NCBI GenBank assembly: GCA_963169105.1
Contig: OY720637.1
Span: 29,941,925 to 30,005,924 of the forward strand
Direction: 5' to 3'
From: Ceriagrion tenellum
Taxonomy: Eukaryota; Arthropoda; Insecta; Odonata; Coenagrionidae
DNA length: 64,000 bases
A model generated the notes under the pieces. It searched no databases, had not been told where the DNA came from, and worked only from the letters and a program-made list of their open reading frames with translations. The translations under genes and the position numbers were made by a program. Shown one piece after another: positions 47,701 through 59,700 of the stretch. Every line of letters starts with the position of its first letter. Within the stretch, counting starts at the first letter, position 1.

Positions 47701-50700
47701 TTTCTGAAGGTCCACGTTTCTGCCCCATGCAACGCCACGCTCCATAACAAGTTCTTCACCAGCCTCTTCTTCACATCCTTACCCAAGGTCCCCGCCATCA
47801 GCTCCCTTCTATTACCAAACGCCTCCTTGACTCTTGTTCACAATTATTTAATTCATATTTTACTCCCGTACTCCTGTCTGTAGCCCATTGTGAGTCCAGT
47901 TTTCTTTGGGACGAAAACATTTATTGCTTTGGTTTTCTGCTCTATACTAGTTTGTCACATTTTACATTCATCCGGCTCGAAGTATTCCGCCTGTGTTTGG
48001 TGCCCTCCAGAGCATTGATAGGCAGTTGATCTATTGGATCCATTTTTCATCGGGTGTTAAAGGGGTAGTATTTGATTTTCGCGTCTCGTATTTTATTTTT
48101 TAGATGCTTTCCCTCATTCATTGCATTCCGATCGCTTACTCTTTCAAAAGCGCATACGTCGAACGTCAGTCGCCTTAATTTAGGTTCGGCAAACAAGTGT
48201 CGTATCGATTTTCTTTTATTGTGAAATGTGACATTTTAAGCGTGGAGTGCGCCCGTGTTATATTTTTTGTGTGTCGAGTAAAAGTTGCTCGGGACCGAGT
48301 TTTGTTTTAAAGCCCGCCAACGTTCAATGCGAGCTCGAAAATATTCATTTTTGCGTGGTCACCTGCTTTATTTGTCTCTTGAACCTTTTTTTTTACTCTT
48401 TGAAAATGGAACATTTTCAAGCCGCTGCGCTTTTCGCGACCAATATACCCATTCCAAAAATCAGTGCTCTTTGCAACAAAATTTGGGTACCTTTCTCCTA
48501 AATTCATTTTACTGAATGATATTTTGCTTTGGCGAACTAATATGAATCTGATTCTCGTTACTATACCTGAAGAAGGGAGTGCAAATTATTTTCTCATTGA
48601 GTTATTTTCGAAACTAATCGTGTTGTTGTCGGTTATAAGAACATTTAGTAATGGAATCAATAGTTATGAGATCCATGAAGTTATAGATCTCATATAAATA
48701 TTCGGGTTGGAGGAACACATCTACTAGTTACATAACTTATTTTCCAATAGTCAATAGGTTCGAACATTTGACCTGATCTTCTACCGCCGTATGCAATTTA
48801 TGAAAGTTAAGCCTATAAATAATTGCTAATGCACGTAATAATTAGTTAGTATGAGTGAAATAACTGGTCATTTGTCTCAAAACTACTCTTTCATCGACTA
48901 ATTAAGTTTCCAGGCGGTTCGTTGCGCATCCGCCATCTTGGTTACTTATGAAACTGATAACTCCATGCCATAAGTTATGAAACCCATAAATTTATCAAAT
49001 GTTTCTGTGACAGTTATTGACTAATTGCCTTGACTTACGGGTCCCATAGCTTTGTAGAATACACATGTGTCGTTCCTGCAACTGGCTATTGTTGATTTAA
49101 AAATTTAATTAATCCAGCAGAATAACTTGTAACGAATAATAAATAGTTACTTATTCTTGAGTGAATAGATAATATTCTTGAGTGAATGATTATTACCACG
49201 ACGACATAGGTGAGAGACCATCGTTTTCCTATCTTTCTCATGAAACGATTTTATTTACGGAAATCTAATATGGTCCCTCACCTGAGATCTCATTTGGTCC
49301 TATTTTACTCAAAAAAAAATATTCGATTTACACGTCCGGGGTTTTGCAGCATTTCTTGGATGAGACTGAAGATTTTTTGTGACTTCTCAGTTACTTGTTC
49401 GAGGTTATCTCGAACGGTCCAGGAGCAAATCCTTTGGCGCCATTTCCCTGTACTTTTTCTGTTTTCTTGATTTGTACAATCTCGCGTCACATCTCATTTG
49501 ATGAAAAGAAATTCCCATCTACTCTTTTAACTGGAAGTCAAATAGTCGGTTCGTAAATTTAACGTTAAATTATCTTAATTTGTTAAACTCCAGTTAATGT
49601 GGCGTAAATTTGTATTACATGGAGCAGCAGCCTTTATGGCGTGGGTGGTCTTCGGTGCCCCCGTCGTTGGGATTCCGCGGCCGTTTAGCGCGTTTCGCTC
49701 GTCAATTGTTTCTCCCCTCCCCCCACCGTCGGCACACTCACCCCCTCGAGCGATGGACGCCATTTTCGACGAACACCTCCCCCAATCCCTCTTCAAAGTA
49801 TCCTTCCGCCCACCCATCCCTTTCACCCCTTCCGATTGTAAGCGTTACTCCTCCAACGCCTCATTCCAACCCTTACCCCATCCTCCTTCCCCCTCCGTGC
49901 CGTGAACTTTGACATTTTAGGGATCCCCTCTTCCACCGCTTGTCTCTTAGCCGTCCGCTTGTGTTGCCGCCGCCGGCCGTGGCGAGAAAAACGTGGGCGG
50001 TACCGGCGGTACTGCCCCGAGCCGAGAGGACAAATGCCCTCTACTATGCGCTCGTGTGTACTTGAAGTGCTTTTATGTATGTAATTGCCGCCGCCGTGAG
50101 GGCGTGCAAGCTACGCCCTTTCATTCGAGTATTGTACCTCCTGATTGGTTGGTTTTTGGACAGTCCTTATCCTGGCTTTCGCTTGGCTCAGTTTCCTGGA
50201 GAAATTCAGAACTGGGAGGTTTCAGAGCGACACAGAGAATATTGTCATGACGTCACACTACTTCTCTAGGTCTGACAGAAGCGATAAAATAAGAGAGATG
50301 CTTTGCCGAAGTGAGGAGTAAAAAAACTTGTTCTTTCCGCGCACAATTAGCGAGTACAATAAAAACTGAGCTCCACTAAACACACCCCCATTATTTGGTC
50401 ATTTCACCTCCCAAAACCTTATACCTTACACCTTTACGCGGCTGGTGTCCTAACGCCCCCTGCCACACGCCCATGCGGCGGCTCGCAAGGTAGTACATAT
50501 GTAAGTCCTATCCTCTTCCCCATTGTTATTATTACCCTCTTCATCATTACCGTCTTCATCATTCCCTCGTTTTGAAGACATCCTCCATCCATATCTTCTG
50601 TCTCCTCCGAATCTCCGCCACTATCTTCCTCTCCAACCATATCCTATGCCTCGTCGTTCATCTTTCTCGCCGCCCATCGTTGAGAAAGGGGAGTTCGAAA

Positions 50701-53700
50701 GGGGCACAGTCTGAATAATTTCACTAACAGTGTGAACCATGATATACTTTGATGACACGTTTTGCACTCCTGAATGAGATATTTTGTGTACAAGATGGTG
50801 TCACGTATTTATGTACAGTTGTTCATAGAATACGCTAAGAATTATGACTGCTTTTAGGCGGCTATGAAGCCATCTACAATATTGAGGTATTCCGACTTAA
50901 ATATGGATATTTTCGTCGGGTAGATCTTTATCTGGGATTTGAAACTGCGTACCTCATCATTTTCTTCAAATGACTGGTTAGGTAAACATATATTTTTGAG
51001 TACTGCACCTTTGGATTGAACCCATTCTCTTTCTTCCCCTTCGTTGTTTGCCCAACATCCTTCCTTCTAATACTCACGTGAGCCGCCCATCACCCCTTAT
51101 TAGATCCTCCAGCCACCTATACTGCCTATCCTGGATTTCATTCAGTGGTTTCCTTTCCTCGCCCACCATCGCAAGCACTTCCAAGTCAGTCTTCCTTTCC
51201 GTCCACCGTACCTTCTCCAACCTTCTCCTCGCCAACATCTCAAATGCCTGCAGGCTATTCTCGTCGTCCTTTCTGAGGGTCCACGTTTCTGCTCCATACC
51301 ACGCTACGCTCCGTGAAAAGCAATCCATAATTCAATATTCAATTAATAATAATCAAAGTATGGTATTTATCATTTGGGACCTTCCGCTCCGCTCTCCGCG
51401 CGATTTATTCTGCTACAATTTGGTTCGAATCTATTTGGCTAGTTTAGTTCGCTTTTCGTTTCGTTTTGCCCTGTTCCACTATTTGACATATTTTCTTAGT
51501 TTTTTTTTATTCATTTACGTTGCACCTTTCGACATCTCGGTATTTTGACCTGGTTTCTAGTGCTCCTGTTCTTTCCTCGTTGTATTTTTCCAATAGTATT
51601 ACCACAGTTTCAATAAACGCTCAAAAGTTCCCGCAAAAAAATGTTTACGCTCACGTTTTTCTAGCCCTTGGTTGGTCCGGAGCAACTTTTCCTCTCGAGC
51701 CGTTGCAAAGGCGCCGGCGATTCGTTGAAGTGGTATGCGTGGAATGTTCACTTCGGTGTAACTCGTGATATTAACCATGGACTGATACGTTCCGTTTCTA
51801 AAAAAATCTTTTTTTCCTGTAGCGTACGGAGTAACATGTCCAAAAATTTATCATTTCCTCTCGGAATCATATCTTGCGGTTGAAAAAAGCAACGAAAATT
51901 TGTTCCATGCTTCGGTAAAAGGGAGGAAAAAGTGGGCGGGGTGTATGAACTGATAGAGCAGTTAATCAGAAATTCCCGGGCAAGTAAAATCTAATAATAA
52001 ATAGCGAATGGAACGCAGTTGTGGGGGAGGGAGAGATGGGTATGAAGTGGGAGGGTATGGATCAGGAACGTGGAATGATCGCGGTGAGAAGACAGTTGAA
52101 TTTTGTAGGAGAAATAAATTTAAAACAACAAACAGTTGGTTTAAACACCCTCTTAGGCGGAGGTACAATTGGAAAGTGTCGGGAGACTTGGGAAATATCA
52201 AATTGACCTCACCATTGTCATCAGTGTGGAGAAGGATGGCGAGGGTGAGGTGAACGGAGAGGAAGACTGACGAGGAAGTGCTTAACATAGTAGGCGAGGA
52301 AATGAAACTTCGGAATAAAATTCGAAATCGGCAGAGTATGTGGTTGGAGGATGCAATAGGGCGATGGGTTGCTCAAGAGTTAGACAGAGGGAAGAATGTT
52401 GGACAAGCGGGGAAGGGGAAGAAAGAGAATAGATTTCACGAACAGGATGAAGAAGGGTAGACCGTATGCTGAGGCGAAAAAGGAAATACTAGTGGTAGCT
52501 AGGCCCCAAAAAGTGTAGAAAACCGGGAAGAGACTCAGACTTTCATCAAAATCAACCCTCACCGGTAGAATACTTAAAATATCTGAATACTCGCAAAGGA
52601 GAAAATATTATCTGTATTTAAATTCGTAACGATGCCGATTCCCAGTGGAAATCAAATTTAAGCATACTTCGCGATATTCTTTGCAGTGACGAAGTTCGAA
52701 TAGTATGCCGTCTCATAATTTCTCACATCTGCCGGGTGTAGACCCAGGATCTCCCGACAATTGCAAAGAGCTATACCCCCTTTGGCTTTCTGGGACATCG
52801 TTAATGATTTTATAATGAAACTGTGTTAGTCTAGCTGCGTAGAGGCGTTCGGTGAATGAAATCACCAGCGCAGTAAATGCTGAATACTCCATATCTGTTG
52901 CTAGACTGAATCGCTTAAAGGTTTCAGAACGCGCAAGTTCAATGAAACCTGGGCTTCCGCTTACCTAAATAAATTTTATATTTCCCACTCTCGGATGATG
53001 TAAAATTAGGGCATTTTAGCAAGTTCTGGGGATGTTAAAACCGGATATATGATTTGGAGAACGATGCTCGTAGAATGAGGAGACTTTGTTCATTCCTGAG
53101 GTGAATATTGTTCTGAGTATTGTGCTAGAAGTATATTTAAATTATAGACATATCTCTTCGGGAAATATTGACGACATGAGGTTTCATTAAATGATCTATT
53201 AGTTAAATGTGGGTTTTTATTGAAAATCGGAGAGAATTCCCCAGATTTGTTACACTTGAAGGACCCTTATTTCTCTCTATTATTTATTTCTTCGTTGCAG
53301 CGTAAGTACTGCTATTCCTCATCTTGTCCATAACGCCTATTCTCTTCCTTTTCCCTCGCCGCTTTCCCAACATCCTTCCCTCTTACGCAGGTCAAAGAAA
53401 AGATTGAACAGCCCTTCCATTTCTCCGTTATCCATTTTTTTTATGTAACACTGCACTTAAGCATTCATACCCCGGGAATTTCACTCAGTCTTGTCACGCC
53501 ATCGCGATGGAAATGAAGGTCAGCATGCAAATGGACGTTGTGTGTTCCTCCTTTGGATCTTTTGTGTTCCAGCTCGTCCGTCTTTAAACTCTCAGCCCTC
53601 ATCTTACGTGTTCACTCCCCATTCCCCCCTGGAAAGTTTTCCAATTCCTCCTCCCGCTGCTACCGACTCGGAAGCTGCTCTCCGCGTCTTCCCAAACTTT

Positions 53701-56700
53701 CCCGTGAGCGCCCGACCCTGATACCTCGAGCCCGACTTCCTCGCCACTCATGCCTCTCTGAATTCCCTCCTACTCATCTACTCCTGCTGCCCTCCCACTC
53801 CAACTACGCAAAGCCAAAGACGCTTCATCGGAACATGCTCCCTTCATTACTGACGTCGTCCATGTATGATCTCCCGTATGAGTTATTTGGTAGACTCCTG
53901 GGCAGTTCCTGTCAAACGAGAGAACAAACTATTTGCAGACGGTAATTTGGGGAGGCGATCGAAAAGGAAATGTATTTGCACCATTAAATACTGGCATAAT
54001 TATTACTAATATATGAAAATGTAATGGTGTCTGTCTGTTACTCCATCACGCAAAAACTACTGGACCGATTAAGCTGAAATTTGGCATGTAGATAGAAAAT
54101 ATATCTGGTTATAACGTAGGCTATATTAAAAAGTCCTCAGGGACCCCGTAGGCCCCCCCTGGTGATCCACGCTAAGCATTGGGTTCGGTGCAGCGGTTAT
54201 TTTTTTGCTTTTTAAAAGTACTTTCACTCAAGATAGAGGATTGGGATTTTTTTTATCGGATGGCTGAATAAATGAAGTTTCTAATTCTTTCAATCGATTT
54301 TCTTTTACGCTTCGTATTTGTCTGAAATCATGTTTTTCGCTGAAAAATCTCACATTTTTCTCTGAAATCAACAATAGCATATTAATCTCACGTTTTTCGG
54401 CAGGCCCATGAAAACACGTAGAAAGAAAATCTCAATAAGAAGGGCCCAGAGTCCCGAGGGCCTCATGATGGATTGCTTCGTGGGGTAATCGATAAATTCA
54501 ATGCATATTTACAATAAGTATACTCTTCAATGACCAGGCTGACAGTGTGTGACATTTTTTTTCGATTTCATAAGAAAATCACACCTTGTGAATTTTAATA
54601 AAATGGTTTAATGTTTTTCACATCCGTTAAATTTCAACGGGTACCTTCCGCTAGTAACTGATGTATTGATAATGTCATATGACACCTATAAAATAAGTAT
54701 TTTGACCCCGCGTGATCATCCAATTCTATTGTTAACTAAGCATTGTCGACAATAGTAGTAGCCCTTTTAAAAACTGCCCGCGTCGAAGTGCCAACAATGT
54801 AAGTTGTCACGGCACGGCGCTAATTTAATGCGGTCGGCATTTCGTTGTTGAGCTTTCAAAGTGAAACATGGGAAACACGTTGACGAAATGCTTCAATTGC
54901 AATGTGGAAGGAGGAGAAGAAGAAGAGTATTTTCGTATGGAGGAATTATCTCCCGCTTCGGTGAAATCCTTCGAAACACCTAAGGGCCGGCCTAACGCCA
55001 AGTCGTGGGGTCCAGCGGGAGATTCCATCGCTGCTGAGGACTTGGCATTTAAAGAGTCGGAGGTGAAGGAATTACCTCTTCGTCCTGATGAAGACGCGCA
55101 GCAAGTAGGTGGCGATTCCATAGCCCATTGTACTACTGTAATTTGTCAGTGGTCAACCCTATGTCAACACCGTTCTCTACCATGTGATCCTTCTACCCTC
55201 CGAGATGTATCGGAGGCTGCGGTTCTTCAAAACTCAAATTTTTGGTCTAATTCCCTTTAAAAATGTATTTTTGGATGATAACGACCCGTTTTGTAAATGT
55301 TTGTTAATTGCACGTGAAAGTAGTAAAAAAAACACAAATGGTTGTGGGCTAAAATGTCTTTTTTTTCTTTAGTTAGCTGTATTATCAATTATCTGTTGGG
55401 GTATTTTTGGATTCTGTACTAGTGAAACTGACTTTTCATCGCATGAGAAGACAGCGTATGATATTTTCCTCTATAAATGCTGTAATTCTAGTGGCGCTGA
55501 AGCTTTACTACATCGAACGTTGTTAAATAATACGCTTCGTCATATTCCACTCTTCGTTTGACTTAACCCCGACCATGATTTGATCACTACTGACCAGTAT
55601 CAGGGATAACGTGCATATCATCATGCAAAACGAGGTGTATTATCTTACTACATTTCATGTTAACTTTTTCCGCCGAGTAACGCCTGAGACTTTCGCTGGT
55701 GTTTAAGAAAATACGACAGCCGGCGATTTCCATATGTTTTGGTACGCTAACAACGAAAACCTACTCAAAGATCTCAGTTTTTATATCATTGATTAGAAGT
55801 CTTTTTTTGTAATGGCGCTATGAGGTGGAGTGCTATCCCTCTGGATCTCGCGAGCTCTGTGGCTGGTGGTGGCGATCTGGCACGGGAAGTGAATCTTTCC
55901 CAAATCGTCGCCGAAGCGTGGGAAGCCGGTTTGGACGCGAGGTGAAGGTCGGACCGGTGGCCAAGAACGCTATTCCCCGCGGCCCAAGTATCTTGTGGAC
56001 GGAGAGGAAAGATGGGGAAGAAAGTAATGCACTTAAGGGACGGCAAAAGCCTGAGGGGAAGTCTCCTTCTCGTTTCGGCGGAGTTGAGTCCCGCTGGGAG
56101 GGAGCTCCGACGGGCAATTTGGACCGTGTTATTGGGAGAGATCTCTGGGAGGGTAAACGGCGGTCCGTGTGCAGGAGTGGAGGCCGAGTTACAAGGGTAT
56201 TCACCGTGATCGGTGTTTGCGGCGTTCTGGGACTCGGTCCGCTGGGAGCCGTGAGCGGGGGAAGCATTACAGCGGCATCTCACGCGGGGTGTATGTGCAG
56301 TTAGTGGGCTCGGAGGAGGGAGATGATACTTAACGGTTGTAAACTATGGTTCACGAGATAGCCTGGAGAAATAGATTCCTTTATTAAAGTAAATAACCTT
56401 GTTCCTAGCCTTCACCGAGGTTTTACTTGGCAATAGAAGTAGAAAGGTGGCCTATCGTGTAAAAATAGAAATTGTCACTCGCAGACCCTGAGGAGAGAGG
56501 TAGAACCAAACTGCGATTTTCCTTTTGAGTCCAAAGCAGATTCATTGAACAAAATGTGCAATGAGGTGGAATGAGGGAGCATACCAGATTGTGACTCCTG
56601 GTTTTGAGGGCTCTCTCCTCTTAGGATTCATCCTTCCTCTATTAATTTAATCTTCTTTGTCAACTATTATGAAGGGGCTCCACCATGTTTTTCAGAAATG

Positions 56701-59700
56701 TGGACATTTTGATTGACTTGTTCAAAAATTTGCTTAATATGTGTGTTTTCACTACATTTTCAGTTGACAATTTTTGTGTAAAGGGTCTTGAAATTTTTCT
56801 CTTCAACAAATTTTGATCTTGTGCTTATTTATTTTATTTGCTTTACCAGTTAGAACCCCCAAGAATGCCTATAGTTGATAATTTTTTCCTCTAATGCATC
56901 GAGTGCCTTTTTCTCCTTCGAATTCATGTTATTAGCCATGATTCCTCTTGAAATGTGAATTCATAGCCATGATTACAAAATAAGATGTTCCTCCAGTGTA
57001 AATATGTCTGCTTACACTGTTATTTGCTTTAGAGGCTAGTGGCTTTTGATGTCAGCAATGCTGGGAGGATATTTAAAGAAAAGTAAGGTCCATCATAGAA
57101 GTTTATAATTTCCAATAAGGTCAGGAAATGTGTCAATAATAAAAATGGTGTAGATTATAAAATTAAGTCTTGAGAAATACCAGCAATTTTGATTTGGGAT
57201 ATCTGGTGTAATGGTTTTGCTGTTGGGAAGCTGGTTTAGCTCAGAGCTTTTTTGTGTGAAAAATTAATTTAAAATTCATGAAAATCCAAAGGTCAATAAT
57301 CAAATAAAGTGACTGATGCGAATGCTGCCTATCCGTGAGCATCAAATAACAATTTTTATTCCCCAAAAATGTAAAATTTCCATGAGCACTCCTTTGTCTT
57401 ATCAAGATTGGTGTACATTCTTTTACAGAGCTTGACAGTTCGTGACACTGTCAGAGAGTGCTTGGAGAAGGACCCATCAGAAAGGGGAGAAGAGGACATA
57501 GAGACGCTGCTGGAATTCACGCAGCATCTTAAAGCTTTCACCAATATGACGCTTGCTGTGAGACGGGCTTTGTGCAGTGTAATGGTAAGGTCTTCCAATA
57601 TGTCTGTGACTTCCCTCCAACTTCCCCTTGTCATATTGATTTGCGTCAAAGTAGGAAATTGTGTTAACAGAAATGACCATGACTAATGAATTAATGGTTA
57701 ATTATGCCTATCCCTTTCTGTCCTAATTGCCTCTCATTTGGTGGAAATGAACAATCATATGTATTCTAATCATTAATCATACTGTGAAAATCAGGTTATT
57801 CTGTGATTAAATTGGGAACTTAATTTGCTATTTATCTATTTTTCTCTGGATATGCTTACGATATAGTGTATTGTATGTGCTTTACTTGCCAATGTACAGT
57901 CTTCACTGGTCTGGAATATGCATTGGAAAAGTTCCATGTGGCTACTGATAAAAATTGTTTTATTTTATTCATATATAAATCAGATTCATATCATTAAGTT
58001 TCTTACTCATACTTAACGTGATGTGCAGTAATGGAAACAATTTTTCTGCCCAAGTGTCAGGTGATATCAGTCACCGAAGTTTTTTTTAATTTTTAATGAT
58101 TGTTTGATATTAATTGAATCCTAATCGGATAAACAAATTAGAGTCTTGGGGAAAGGATGTGATTACACCCTCAGCCTGCACTGGCTAATAAAATCCTTGA
58201 ATTTAATTTAATAACTTCTTTTGAAATATATTGAAAATTCATTTGCTTCTCTAGTCATTGCTTGTAATTGTCACCTTTATCATTTTCCCTATCAAAATAG
58301 GTATTTGCTGTTGTGGAGAAGGCTGGAACCATAGTAATGAATGATGGGGAAGAGCTAGACTCTTGGAGTGTTCTAATTAATGGACATGTAGAAGTTGAAA
58401 TGCCATCTGGTGAAACGCAGCAGCTGCACCTTGGGGACAGGTACAGATAGCTTCCTTTAAATATTCACTCATTAATGAATTTATTCATAAGATAATTTTT
58501 CTCTGTGATAATATTTTTTGCTCTCTAGAATGTTGGAAGTTTGTCACTTACATTTAATGTATGTGGAGCATTATTTCTGTTTTTTGATAGTATACCTTTA
58601 TGTAAGCATCATTTGCTAGTTATGCTGAAACTTTCCTGAAGAAACTTTGCCTTTGTCAATAACTGAGATGGGTAACATCTATTTCAGTTTTGGGATCACA
58701 CCAACCATGGACAAGCTTCATCACAAAGGAATAATGAGAACTCGTTGTGATGACTGCCAGTTTGTGTGCATTACGCAGGCGGACTACTACAGAATCCTTC
58801 ACCAGGGTGAAGAGAATACCAGGCGTCATGAGGAAGGTGGCACCGTTGTCATGGTCACCGAGCAAAGGGGTGGAGGTCCGGATGGGTCTGGGTCTCGTAG
58901 AGGCCACATAGTCATAAGGGTGAGTCACTATTTTATGCAATTAAAGTTAATTTCATTTCATATTTTCTTGTTGTTCATTTATTTGATTCATAGACATTTA
59001 TGGCTTTCTGACATGACTAAAAATTACCATACGTTTGCCTTTTGGCTTGCAGGGAACTCCTGAGCGCTTAATGTTGCAGCTCATAGAAGAGAATTCCTTA
59101 ATCGACCCAACATACGTTGAAGACTTCCTCCTCACTCATCGGAGTTTCATAGAAACTCCAATCCGTGTGGCTAGTCAGCTTTTAGAGTGGTATGAATGAT
59201 TTTGTTGTTGTATTTTTCATTTGGAGTACACTTTCACTTGTGCAAGCTGACATTTTGAATGTTGAAATTTAATGAGTAATTTTTTGCAATAGGTTTAATG
59301 ATCCTGCAGTAAAAGACAGAGTCACCAGAGTAGTACTCCTTTGGGTAAATAATCATTTCACGGATTTTGAGACTGACCCAACAATGATGGCATTCCTTGA
59401 GGAATTTGAAGTGGGATTGGAAAGGGAAAAGATGCAAGGACAGGTGAGTGAATTCGAAGCGAACTGTTTTGTGCTTTATGTAGATGTTGTTGACTGAGCT
59501 GAATTTACATTACAATTTACATTACAATCAAAAAAAGAATTACAAAGGAATTTTTAATCATAATATTAAAGTCTTCTTTTAATAAGTTTTCTCTTCCTTG
59601 GAACTTCTGTGCATAATGTCTCCAAATCCTTATTTAGTATGTGAAAAAAATGGATTTTTAATACTGTTCTGCATTGTGTGCACACTTTTCTAATGGTATT

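Larger units (their letters stand above)
46093..57428 (+). other. Gef26: Intron of PDZ-GEF, about 11 kb, containing a candidate alternative first exon
   Basis: Bounded by exons at 45736 and 57429. It contains several TE fragments, GC-rich blocks at about 46820-47060, 49600-50110 and 55820-56310, and the candidate first exon at 54868. Nothing supportable is seen in about 52800-53990 or 56310-57428. Confidence 0.85.

Noticed and set aside
49597..49905. A 102-codon frame starting MWRKFVLHGAAAF, possible secreted peptide
   Set aside because: The hydrophobic start is followed by Pro/Ser-rich low complexity; neighbouring frames are equally open and there is no splice or family support.
58647..59063. 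Reading the PDZ-GEF exon at 58688 as a 138-codon single-exon gene
   Set aside because: The flanking parts are intron sequence with clear AG and GT borders; only 58688-58919 matches the family.
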